From contig CAKSAI010000048.1 in the NCBI GenBank assembly GCA_934434905.1, forward strand, positions 1 through 14,782: a stretch of 14,782 bases of DNA, written 5' to 3'. Positions within the stretch are counted from its first letter, which is position 1; every line of letters starts with the position of its first letter. The position numbers were made by a program, and so were the translations under genes. The notes under the pieces are model-generated. The model was not told the DNA's origin. It ran no database searches and saw nothing but the letters and a program-made list of their open reading frames with translations. This document shows, piece after piece, positions 6,608 through 13,924 of the stretch. This stretch comes from an uncultured Lachnospiraceae bacterium (GTDB lineage: Bacteria; Bacillota; Clostridia; Lachnospirales; Lachnospiraceae).

Positions 6608-8323
6608 ATGGACTTGCAGTCTTTGAAAAAGCAGTTGACAGCGCAATTTTACCGAGGAAATCTGCTCATCTTCTTTCTGGCTGTGTTCGCAGCACTTGCC
6701 GGTGGTTCACTGAATCTTATTGTCTCGTGGATCATGCAGCAGCTCATTGACGCAGCCTCCGGCATACCGGGTGCGTTGTCCCTCGGAACGCTGGCAAAGC
6801 TAACCGGCGGCTTTGTTCTCCTGTGTGCGGCATTTTTCCTGCTGAAGTATGCTTCCGAGCCGCGCTTTATCGAAAGAGCCATGCGGCAGTACAAGGATTT
6901 TGCTTTTCGGAAGCTCACCGAAAAAAGCATCTCGTCCTTCCGTGAGGAGAGCACGGCAGCTTACCTTTCCGCGCTGACCAACGATGCCGGAAGCATTGAG
7001 GCGGACTATCTTTCCCAGCAGCTCTCGGTCATCACCAAGATTGTAACTTTTTTTGGTGCACTGGCTATGATGCTCTGGTATTCACCGCTGCTGACAGCAG
7101 TCGCGGTGGGCGTGACGGCGTTGCCTCTGGCTGCGTCCCTGCTGACGGGAAATCAGTTGCAGGCGGCAGAACGGCGGGTCTCTGACCGGAACCGGGACTT
7201 TACTGCCGCACTGACCGACTGTCTCAGCGGCTTTACCGTGGTCAAGACCTTCAAGGCGGAGAAGGAGATCTTTTCCCTGTTTGCCGAAAACAACCAGGCG
7301 CTGGAAGGTGAAAAGTTTAGCCGACGAAGGCTCAAGGTGCTGGTAGGTATGATCGGCGCAGTGACCGGGGTGATCGCTCAGCTGGGGGTTTTCCTCGTGG
7401 GTGCATGGCTTGCGCTGGCAGGGCGGGGACTTACGGCGGGTACCGTCATTCTGTTCGTAAATCTGATGAATTTCATGATCGAACCTGTTGCAGAGCTGCC
7501 TGCACTGCTGGCGGGACGCCAGGCTGCGCTGGGGCTGATCGGTAAGCTGGCAGAGGCGCTGGAGAAGAACACGGTCGCAGAGGGCGGCACTGAGCTGCCC
7601 GGGCTTGAGAGCAGCATCCGTCTGGAAGATGTTTCTTTCAGCTATGAGAGCGGGAAAGATGCCCTGCACAATATTTCCGCTGAGTTTCAGGCGGGCAAAG
7701 CCTATGCCATCGTGGGCGGCAGCGGAAGCGGAAAATCCACGCTGCTCCATCTGCTGATGGCAGGCAGCGCGGACTATCGTGGGCAGATATTGCTTGATGG
7801 TACAGAGCTGCGGAATATCACGCCGGAATCCCTTTATGAAATGATGTCAGTGATCCAGCAGAACGTGTTCGTATTCAATGCATCCATCAAAGATAATGTC
7901 TCCATGTTCCGGGAATTTCCACAGAGAGAGCTGGACGAAGCAATCCGGCACGCGCATCTGAGCGAGCTGCTCGCTGAGCGCGGGGAAGGCTACCTCTGCG
8001 GTGAAAACGGCAGTGGACTTTCCGGCGGTGAAAAGCAGCGAATCTCCATCGCCCGGAGCCTTCTCAAGAAGTCCTCCGTTCTGCTGGCCGACGAGGTGAC
8101 GGCAGCGCTGGACGCGCAGACCGCCCATCAGGTTTCCGGCGATATTCTTGACCTTCACGGTATGACCCGCATCGTCGTGACGCACACGTTGGAAGAAGCA
8201 TTGCTGCGGCGGTATGACGGCATCCTTGTCTTGAAGAACGGAGAGATTACCGAAGCCGGCAGCTTTGATGAGCTGATGGCGAAAAAGGGCTATTTCTATG
8301 CACTGTATACCGTCTCGCAGTAG
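6608..8323 (+). CDS. ABC transporter, fused permease and ATP-binding half-transporter
   Basis: Exporter half-molecule of 571 residues that would act as a dimer, most simply a homodimer because no second fused half is encoded nearby. Residues 1-310 are a type I ABC exporter membrane domain, with helices near 18-40, 65-82, 140-160, 160-180, 245-270 and 275-300. Residues 335-571 are the nucleotide-binding domain: Walker A GGSGSGKST (370-378), Q-loop near 417-418 (VIQQNVFVF), signature LSGGEKQR (471-478), Walker B SVLLADE (490-496), D-loop ALD and switch His in VVTHTLEE (526). All catalytic residues are present. AGGAG lies nine bases before the ATG. It follows the ATPase/permease pair on the same strand, so it probably shares TetR control. 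Candidate substrates are drugs, lipids or peptides. Confidence 0.92.
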   Translation: MDLQSLKKQLTAQFYRGNLLIFFLAVFAALAGGSLNLIVSWIMQQLIDAASGIPGALSLGTLAKLTGGFVLLCAAFFLLKYASEPRFIERAMRQYKDFAFRKLTEKSISSFREESTAAYLSALTNDAGSIEADYLSQQLSVITKIVTFFGALAMMLWYSPLLTAVAVGVTALPLAASLLTGNQLQAAERRVSDRNRDFTAALTDCLSGFTVVKTFKAEKEIFSLFAENNQALEGEKFSRRRLKVLVGMIGAVTGVIAQLGVFLVGAWLALAGRGLTAGTVILFVNLMNFMIEPVAELPALLAGRQAALGLIGKLAEALEKNTVAEGGTELPGLESSIRLEDVSFSYESGKDALHNISAEFQAGKAYAIVGGSGSGKSTLLHLLMAGSADYRGQILLDGTELRNITPESLYEMMSVIQQNVFVFNASIKDNVSMFREFPQRELDEAIRHAHLSELLAERGEGYLCGENGSGLSGGEKQRISIARSLLKKSSVLLADEVTAALDAQTAHQVSGDILDLHGMTRIVVTHTLEEALLRRYDGILVLKNGEITEAGSFDELMAKKGYFYALYTVSQ

Positions 8324-8416
8324 CGCAGAGGCAAAGAATGTGTACTTCTGCTGTGCCGGAAAGTCTCATGGAATGCGAATTGAAAAACATACAAAAGATG
8401 GATGGAGGGAACGATT

Positions 8417-9334
8417 GTGAAATCGAAATCAAGGTTTCAAACTGCCCGGCGTGTTCTGATCTTCTGGACGCTGTTTATCGGGCTTGGTGCGGTGGCGGGA
8501 GCGGCAGGGATGTTGCTCGATCCCACCGGGAAAGCAATGGGCATGGACGCCATGCTGCCCTATTTTCAAGTGCTGCCCTTTGCAGAGGTCGTATTTCAAG
8601 ACCTCACCTTTTCCGGCTATGCGCTGCTGATCGTGAATGGCCTGACCAATTTAACAGCGGCAGGGTTGCTGCTGGCAAAGAAGAATTCCGGCGTTGTGAT
8701 GGGCGGTATTTTTGGCGTGACGCTGATGCTGTGGATCTGCATCCAGTTCTATATGTTTCCGCCAAACTTCATGTCCACGATTTACTTCATGTTCGGCTTT
8801 GCGCAGGCGGCTACCGGCTATGCAGCATGGGTGTTTGCAAAGCAGGAGGAATTTCGGGTGGATATTGCCGACTATCCCAACATCGGGACGAATCCCGAAC
8901 GGCTGGTGGTATTCTTTTCCCGCATGGGCTATGTGAGAAGGCAGGCCTATGTGGAGGCAAACCGGACGGGTGCGGCAGTATATGAGATCAAATCCACCGA
9001 ACGGACAGAAGGTACGCCTGGCTTCTGGTGGTGTGGACGCTATGGTATGCACAAATGGGCTATGCCCATTGAGCAGGTAGATATCGATCTTTCGCGCTAT
9101 AACCATGTGACTATCTGCTCCCCTATCTGGGTGTTTGCTCTCGCCGCGCCGGTGCGCAGCTTTTGCGCTCAAGCGGCAGGGAAGATCAAGGAGGCCGATT
9201 ACATTCTTGTACATCACCAGAAGAACAACTACGAGAACGCTGCCGCTGAGATGGATAAGCTGCTGGGTATTAAGCATACCGAGCTGCGCAGCGTGCAGTG
9301 CAGAATGGGAACATACAAAACAAGGGAGTTATGA
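8417..9334 (+). CDS. Four-helix membrane domain fused to a flavodoxin-like domain
   Basis: Protein of 305 residues from the GTG at 8417, chosen because GGAGGGA at 8404-8410 is six bases upstream; the in-frame ATG at 8402 overlaps that RBS. Residues 1-145 hold four predicted transmembrane helices (about 12-33, 66-87, 92-114, 119-141). From about residue 160 to the end there is a flavodoxin-like fold: strand ERLVVFFSR, the region where the FMN phosphate loop should lie, then YNHVTICSPIWVFALAAPVRSFC, which matches the central strand and loop of flavodoxins, and later KEADYILVHHQ. The phosphate loop reads SRMGYVR rather than the classical S/T-x-T-G-N-T, so FMN binding is uncertain. It is the last intact gene of the TetR-led run. 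It might be a membrane-tethered quinone or FMN reductase, or a non-redox relic; I cannot decide. Confidence 0.7.
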   Translation: MKSKSRFQTARRVLIFWTLFIGLGAVAGAAGMLLDPTGKAMGMDAMLPYFQVLPFAEVVFQDLTFSGYALLIVNGLTNLTAAGLLLAKKNSGVVMGGIFGVTLMLWICIQFYMFPPNFMSTIYFMFGFAQAATGYAAWVFAKQEEFRVDIADYPNIGTNPERLVVFFSRMGYVRRQAYVEANRTGAAVYEIKSTERTEGTPGFWWCGRYGMHKWAMPIEQVDIDLSRYNHVTICSPIWVFALAAPVRSFCAQAAGKIKEADYILVHHQKNNYENAAAEMDKLLGIKHTELRSVQCRMGTYKTREL

Positions 9335-9360
9335 CGGATGTATATGCAAACGATTCATAA
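9331..9360 (+). pseudogene. 9-codon ATGA-coupled ORF, possible stub of an interrupted gene
   Basis: The ATG at 9331 overlaps the flavodoxin-like gene stop (ATGA) and has AAGGGAG just upstream, the arrangement used for coupled genes elsewhere in this window. The frame encodes only nine residues (MTDVYANDS) and ends at a TAA (9358-9360) that is itself the left edge of the tandem repeat array. This fits a downstream operon gene whose body was replaced when the repeat/DUF4143 segment arrived, but chance cannot be excluded. Confidence 0.3.
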
Positions 9361-9421
9361 TTCGCCAATCGTCGGAAAAATAATTCGCCAATCGTCGGAA
9401 AAATAATTCGCCAATCGTCGG
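9358..9421 (+). repeat. Tandem direct repeats, 23-bp period, three copies (last one partial)
   Basis: Copies start at 9358, 9381 and 9404. The first two are identical over 23 bases and the third matches over its first 18. The shared core is TTCGCCAATCGTCGG, followed in the first two copies by an A-run and TAA. The period is close to two DNA turns, so copies would present on nearly the same face of the helix. The array ends seven bases before the -35 of the ATPase promoter, as expected of a binding array for a regulator, but it could equally be recombination-derived. Confidence 0.9.
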
Positions 9422-9428
9422 ATTTTTC

Positions 9429-9456
9429 TTGTATATTTCAGATTTAAGAGTATAAT
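9429..9456 (+). promoter_or_regulatory. Promoter of the DUF4143 ATPase gene
   Basis: TTGTAT (9429-9434), a 16-base spacer and a perfect TATAAT (9451-9456). It lies just after the repeat array and 36 bases before the ATG. The surrounding sequence is very AT-rich compared with the flanking genes. Confidence 0.65.
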
Positions 9457-9492
9457 AATAGTAGATAAGCATAAAAAGAAGAGGTACTCATA

Positions 9493-10767
9493 ATGAAAAT
9501 ATACAAAAAGCGTATTGCAGATAGTATCTTAAAACGAAAACTGGAAGGCAAGGGAGCTGTCCTGATCGAAGGTCCTAAATGGTGCGGAAAAACCACAACA
9601 GCAGAACAGATTGCTGCCAGCATTCTCTACATGGATGATCCCGAAAAGAAGGAGCAGAATATTACCATGTCGGAGCTGAACCCAAAGAGGTTATTGAAAG
9701 GCGATGCGCCGAGGCTGATCGACGAATGGCAGCTTGCTCCCAAGCTTTGGGATGCGATTCGATTTGAGGTGGATCATCGAGGTGAATTAGGTCAGTTCGT
9801 TCTGACGGGGTCGGCTGTTCCGCCAGATACAAAAGAAATCACCCACTCCGGTACAGGCAGGTTTACATGGCTGACCATGCGGCCGATGAGTTTATATGAA
9901 TCCGGCGAATCTAGCGGTGATGTAAGTTTAAAGGCACTGTTTGAGAACCCGGATGAATTAGACGGTGAGTCTGGGCTTGACATTGAACGATTGGCTTTTT
10001 TGGTTTGCCGAGGCGGCTGGCCGCAGGCAGTGGATATGCGGGATGAAATCGCACTGGATCAGGCCATTGACTATTATGATGCGGTTGTCCATTCTGACAT
10101 CAATCGTGCAGATGATGTCCAGAAAAACCCCGAGCGTGTGAAACGCCTGATGCGTTCTTATGCAAGGAATCAGGGCGGCCAGATTCCGAATACCGTCATT
10201 GCGCAGGATATTGCAGCAAATAATGAGGCATCTATGGATGCAGAGACGGTTGCCTCCTATCTGAATGCCCTGCGAAAGATATTTGTTGTGGAGGATATGC
10301 CCGCGTGGAACCCCAATTTGCGATCGAAAACTGCAATTCGTTCCTCGGATACCCGCTATTATATCGATCCGTCTATTGCAGCGGCAGCTTTAGGCATCGG
10401 GCCACAGGATTTGATTTTGGATTTGAAAACCTATGGTTTCCTTTTTGAGACCCTGTGTGTTCGTGACTTGCGTGTTTTTGCCGATGCTCTTAATGGAGAA
10501 GTATATCATTATCGGGATAAAGATGGTTTGGAATGTGATGCCGTTGTTCATTTAAGAAACGGAGCATATGGACTCATTGAAATCAAACTTGGAGGTGACA
10601 GGTTGATTGAGGAGGGCTCTGCAAACCTTAAAGCATTAAGTGCAAAAATAGACACGACAAAAATGCATAATCCGTCCTTTCTGATGGTGTTGACGGGCAC
10701 AGGCGACTATGCATATCGTCGCCCGGATGGTGTCTATGTTGTTCCGATTGGATGTTTAAAAGATTAA
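9493..10767 (+). CDS. AAA+ ATP-binding protein with C-terminal DUF4143 domain
   Basis: Cytoplasmic ATPase of 424 residues with the AAA_14-plus-DUF4143 architecture; its cellular role is not established. The ATPase part shows Walker A GPKWCGKT (27-34), Walker B RLIDEWQ (74-80), a sensor-like VLTGSA (103-108) and the arginine-containing block GTGRFTWLTMRPMSLYESG (about 120-138). GGWPQA (174-179) marks the linker. The C-terminal half ends in LECDAVVHLRNGAYGLIEIKLGG, where D349, E363 and K365 give a D-(x)n-ExK arrangement like a PD-(D/E)xK nuclease core. AGAGG eight bases upstream supports the ATG. The gene has its own promoter and repeats, no functional link to the exporters before it, and ends 11 bases from the convergent response regulator gene. 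It looks like mobile cargo, though no transposase is near. Confidence 0.88.
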   Translation: MKIYKKRIADSILKRKLEGKGAVLIEGPKWCGKTTTAEQIAASILYMDDPEKKEQNITMSELNPKRLLKGDAPRLIDEWQLAPKLWDAIRFEVDHRGELGQFVLTGSAVPPDTKEITHSGTGRFTWLTMRPMSLYESGESSGDVSLKALFENPDELDGESGLDIERLAFLVCRGGWPQAVDMRDEIALDQAIDYYDAVVHSDINRADDVQKNPERVKRLMRSYARNQGGQIPNTVIAQDIAANNEASMDAETVASYLNALRKIFVVEDMPAWNPNLRSKTAIRSSDTRYYIDPSIAAAALGIGPQDLILDLKTYGFLFETLCVRDLRVFADALNGEVYHYRDKDGLECDAVVHLRNGAYGLIEIKLGGDRLIEEGSANLKALSAKIDTTKMHNPSFLMVLTGTGDYAYRRPDGVYVVPIGCLKD

Positions 10768-10778
10768 CAAAAATATCG

Positions 10779-11807
10779 TCATCCTCTCTCCCGGTACACC
10801 ATCCGGTAATTAACCGGTGTCATGCCGATCATGGACTTGAAGATCCGGCTGAAGTATTTCGAGTTTCCAAACCCGGTTGCGTCACTGATCTGGATGATGG
10901 AACGGTTGGTCGTTACCAGCAGCTCTTTCGCGCGCTCTATGCGAAGCTTCAGCAGGTATTCATTATAGTTTTCCCCGGTCTTCCGCTTGAAGATACGGCT
11001 GATATAGCTGGCATTGAAGAAGAACTCATTCTCCAGGACCTTAAGCGTGATATTCTCCTGGAGATGGGATGCCAGGTAGCGTTTTATCTGCTCCACCAGA
11101 ATGTCAGAGGAAGACGTATCCTCTGACAGGAGAACACTGTTTAGGTAATCGGTCAGCAGAGCATGCATTTCCGGCAGTGTTGCTTCCTGCGGAATCTGGA
11201 TCTTGGATTGTGTGATGTTCCCGCCCATGTACTTGGAGAAGCTGATATCCAGCTCCGTCACCAGCTTCTCACAGATCTTTCGTGCAGTATCCTGGGAGAT
11301 ACGATTCTTATCGAAATCATCAAAGATGAGATCAAGAAAGTTCAAAGCACCGGAGAAATCATCGCGCATAACGGCTGAAATCATGGAATCCTCCAACTCA
11401 AAGGGATAATTATATTTGCGGCTGCGGATTTTGTCGGCAGCGCGGAGCAGGGCATCCTTAAGCTCAGCCGGGGAGACCGGTTTTAACAGAAAATCAAATA
11501 CCCCGGCATGTACAGCGGCCCTGGCGTATTCGAACTCATCATATCCGGTGACAACGATCACCAGGATATCGGAAGCAGCCTTGGCGAGTTCGTTCGCCAG
11601 CGTGATCCCGTCTACGAAAGGCATCTTCAGATCGGTAACAACGATATCGGGGTGCGCCTCAAGGATCAGCGGAAGGGCATCCCTGCCGTTTCCCGCTGTG
11701 CCGCAGATGGAAAAGCCCAGTTCTTCATAATTAATCAGCTTCTGGAGCCCTTCCAGAATGATCTTTTCGTCGTCCACAAAGAATATGTTCAGGTATTGAT
11801 TATTCAT
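10779..11807 (-). CDS. YesN-like response regulator (receiver plus AraC-type HTH)
   Basis: Transcription factor of 342 residues. The receiver domain (1-120) has the acidic pair D12/D13, phospho-acceptor D59 in DIVVTDLKMP, T87 in VVVTGYDE and K109 in LLKP, a complete active set. The middle 120 residues are a poorly conserved linker. The C-terminal 100 residues form an AraC double helix-turn-helix: ITLKVLENEFFFNASYISRIFKRKTGENYNEYL and IIQISDATGFGNSKYFSRIFKSMIGMTPVNYR. Its start overlaps the end of the sensor kinase gene by eight bases, and an AAAGGAGGA RBS lies in the kinase's last codons. Phosphorylated YesN proteins usually activate a nearby carbohydrate ABC uptake operon, here most likely the divergent one at 13925. 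Confidence 0.93.
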   Translation of the reverse strand: MNNQYLNIFFVDDEKIILEGLQKLINYEELGFSICGTAGNGRDALPLILEAHPDIVVTDLKMPFVDGITLANELAKAASDILVIVVTGYDEFEYARAAVHAGVFDFLLKPVSPAELKDALLRAADKIRSRKYNYPFELEDSMISAVMRDDFSGALNFLDLIFDDFDKNRISQDTARKICEKLVTELDISFSKYMGGNITQSKIQIPQEATLPEMHALLTDYLNSVLLSEDTSSSDILVEQIKRYLASHLQENITLKVLENEFFFNASYISRIFKRKTGENYNEYLLKLRIERAKELLVTTNRSIIQISDATGFGNSKYFSRIFKSMIGMTPVNYRMVYRERG

Positions 11808-13650
11808 GGTATGACTCCTCCTTTACATTTACGGTTCTCTTGTCATCATATTTGAAAAGCGCACTTTTCTGATCGCTCAATGCCGGAATGCGAAAAGATA
11901 TACTTGTGCCGTTTCCTTCCGTACTTTCCACCATAAGTCCCCGGCTGTCGGGATAATAGAGATGAAGCCGTTTATTGACATTGTATAAACCGATACCGTG
12001 TCGTTCATCTTCCTTCAATGTAGCCAGCTGTTGCCGCAGCAAGGCCAGAGCTTCTTCGGGGATACCGCACCCATTGTCTTTAAGCTCAAAAAAGATAGAA
12101 TCATTTTCTTTCGCAATCGTTATTTGTATCCGATAGGGTGGATCGATATTGTTAAAGCCGTGGGAAAAGGAGTTTTCCAAAATCGGCTGCAGCAGGATCT
12201 TAGGCATCTGGTACGGCAATACGTCCTCCTGTACCTGGTATTCGATCTCCAGCTTGTCTTGGAGACGGAGTTTCTGCAGGTAGAGATAATTCCGGATCTG
12301 TTCCAGTTCCTCCCGGACGGTTACAAGGCGGCTGCTCTGTCTTGTGTGATAACGGAACAAAGTGGACAGGTGTAAAATAGCATCCGCAATAGCCTGTTCA
12401 TCGGAAAGTACAGCCATCATTCGGATGGCATCCAGGGTATTATATAGGAAGTGCGGATTGATCTGACTCTGTAGCATTTGATATTCCGCAGCATTTTCAC
12501 GTACCTGTGCCTCTGACACGTCCTGGATCAGTCCGTCCAATTTGTCCATCAGGTTGTTAAAACCACGGTTAAGATCACCGAATTCGTCTGAGCGGCCTTC
12601 CGGCACCCGGATCGTCAGATCTCCTTCGGAAACGCTTTTCATCGCTTTTTGCAGTGTGATCACAGGCTTGGTAAAAGAGCCGGAGACCGCATAGGTCACA
12701 AGGGCAATGATCAGCATACACACGATGCAGAGCCAGAGGAAGGTCAGGATCATATTCCGGGCATTGGCGGTTATCTTACTGTATGGGATCAGTGTGTACG
12801 CAGTCCAATTGGTATCGGAGAGCGGGCTGTTTACAAGCATATATGCACCGTCTTCCGTCTCGATGCGGCTCTTTGCTTCACCGCTCTTAAGGTTGTCCTT
12901 AAGCTGCGCGAGCATACACTCCTGACGGGAACTGTCTTCTTCCGTCGTGTAAGCCAGCTGCCCCGTCTGATCCAGAATATAGATGTTCATCTCCGGATCC
13001 AATTCCACGAAGGAACAGAATTCTTCGAATTTCTCCACCGGGCACTCCGCAATGATATATCCGGTATAGCCGGAAGAATCCAGATAGCGGCATCCAATGG
13101 TAAACACATTCTTAGACATAGCCCCGGCATAGCGGCTTTCCTTGATGGGAAGCACCACAGTATCGCCGGTAGAATTGCGCAGGGGCGCATAATATTCGCT
13201 GTCTATGTCTTCCAGAAAGGTATCCCGGTTTCGTTCCACACAGGATACGGAATCTCCGCTCAGTGTGATCACGGTCAGAGCATAGATGCTGCTGTTGGTA
13301 TCTGCCAACTGCTTTAAGGCTGAGTACGCGTTATCCTTCAGAAAGTGGATATCCGGCTCCAGCCCGATGGTGACAATGATTTCATTGCGCAGAAGTTGAG
13401 GGATAGCCAATGAATTGTCCACACTGCGCAGTGTCTGATCTGTGCGGAAGATATATTCTGAGAAAACCGTCCCGATCTGATTCGTCATCTGCTGATAGGT
13501 CTTGTAGTTTTCCTGTTCCAATTTTCTGCTGCTGGAGAGGGACACCAGGATTCCGTACAGCATGACCGGAACCAGTACAGCACTTAAAAAAATGCACAGC
13601 AAACGCGAACGCACGCTGGAGGTTAGGATCTTCTTTCTCTGATGTTTCAT
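11800..13650 (-). CDS. YesM-like sensor histidine kinase
   Basis: Membrane sensor kinase of 616 residues. It has a short basic N-terminus, TM1 at about 17-40, an extracellular sensing region from about 41 to 298 (probably dCache-like), TM2 at about 300-322 and a HAMP linker at about 322-374. The kinase core is the His_kinase (PF06580) type: phospho-acceptor H400 in QSQINPHFLYNTLDAIR, N-box LENSFSHGFN (491-500), G1 DNGCGIP (525-531) and G2 HGIGLYNV (551-558). All catalytic motifs are intact. GGGAG lies a few bases upstream of the start. It precedes and overlaps its response regulator, so the pair is one unit. The ligand is not predictable; paralogues usually sense sugars or the presence of a binding protein. 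Confidence 0.93.
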   Translation of the reverse strand: MKHQRKKILTSSVRSRLLCIFLSAVLVPVMLYGILVSLSSSRKLEQENYKTYQQMTNQIGTVFSEYIFRTDQTLRSVDNSLAIPQLLRNEIIVTIGLEPDIHFLKDNAYSALKQLADTNSSIYALTVITLSGDSVSCVERNRDTFLEDIDSEYYAPLRNSTGDTVVLPIKESRYAGAMSKNVFTIGCRYLDSSGYTGYIIAECPVEKFEEFCSFVELDPEMNIYILDQTGQLAYTTEEDSSRQECMLAQLKDNLKSGEAKSRIETEDGAYMLVNSPLSDTNWTAYTLIPYSKITANARNMILTFLWLCIVCMLIIALVTYAVSGSFTKPVITLQKAMKSVSEGDLTIRVPEGRSDEFGDLNRGFNNLMDKLDGLIQDVSEAQVRENAAEYQMLQSQINPHFLYNTLDAIRMMAVLSDEQAIADAILHLSTLFRYHTRQSSRLVTVREELEQIRNYLYLQKLRLQDKLEIEYQVQEDVLPYQMPKILLQPILENSFSHGFNNIDPPYRIQITIAKENDSIFFELKDNGCGIPEEALALLRQQLATLKEDERHGIGLYNVNKRLHLYYPDSRGLMVESTEGNGTSISFRIPALSDQKSALFKYDDKRTVNVKEESYHE

Positions 13651-13695
13651 GGCTTGCTCCCTTCGTTGATGTCATGGCAGAAAATCTACCCAATT

Positions 13696-13701
13696 ATTAT
13701 A
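13696..13701 (-). promoter_or_regulatory. Candidate -10 of the sensor kinase/response regulator operon
   Basis: On the minus strand this reads TATAAT, 45 bases before the kinase ATG. No clear -35 lies 16-18 bases further upstream; the region there is A/T-rich only, so the promoter is plausible but weak. Confidence 0.4.
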
Positions 13702-13789
13702 CTATAAAACCGGATGGAATTTTTAAAAAAATGGTATCTTTTCTTGACTTCTTTGAAAGGTTTGTGAAAAATCACTAATTTTAGGATGC

Positions 13790-13904
13790 GCATTTTCCAT
13801 AAAAGAATGTATTATGCAAAAAAAGTAACCTTGGAAGTCAAAAATGTACGCCGACAAAACGAAACAGAGGGAGTAAAATAAACATACATATTGATGGAAA
13901 ATGC
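13790..13904 (+). repeat. Perfect 11-base inverted repeat in the divergent control region
   Basis: GCATTTTCCAT at 13790-13800 and its exact reverse complement ATGGAAAATGC at 13894-13904 are 93 bases apart, upstream of the solute-binding protein gene. The left arm lies just before a TATTAT (13810-13815) that could be a -10, and the right arm ends six bases before the Shine-Dalgarno. A two-site operator is one reading; chance is possible. Confidence 0.55.
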
Positions 13905-13910
13905 AATTGA

Positions 13911-13916
13911 AGGAGG
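13911..13916 (+). promoter_or_regulatory. Strong ribosome binding site of the solute-binding lipoprotein gene
   Basis: AGGAGG, preceded by GA so the full core reads GAAGGAGG, eight bases before the ATG at 13925. This is near the optimum and fits a highly expressed binding protein. Confidence 0.75.
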
Positions 13917-13924
13917 ATACGATC

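Noticed and set aside
8338..8985. 215-codon frame overlapping the flavodoxin-like gene
   Set aside because: Its composition is rich in Cys, Gly and Arg without family motifs, it lacks an RBS, and the overlapping frame has clear membrane and flavodoxin features.
9358..9421. Short repeats as a CRISPR array
   Set aside because: The copies are head-to-tail with no unique spacers, only three units, and no cas genes are present.
9398..9428. GAAAAAT...ATTTTTC as a terminator after the flavodoxin-like gene
   Set aside because: The stem contains a single G-C pair with a 17-base loop, and it is partly created by the repeat's A-run.
12649..13317. 222-codon plus-strand frame inside the sensor kinase gene
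   Set aside because: It is antisense to a kinase with all catalytic motifs, and shows only His/Arg-rich sequence typical of a shadow frame.
13744..13772. TTGACT as a -35 for the binding-protein gene
   Set aside because: Seventeen bases downstream there is only AAAAAT, not a -10, and the site is far from the gene.
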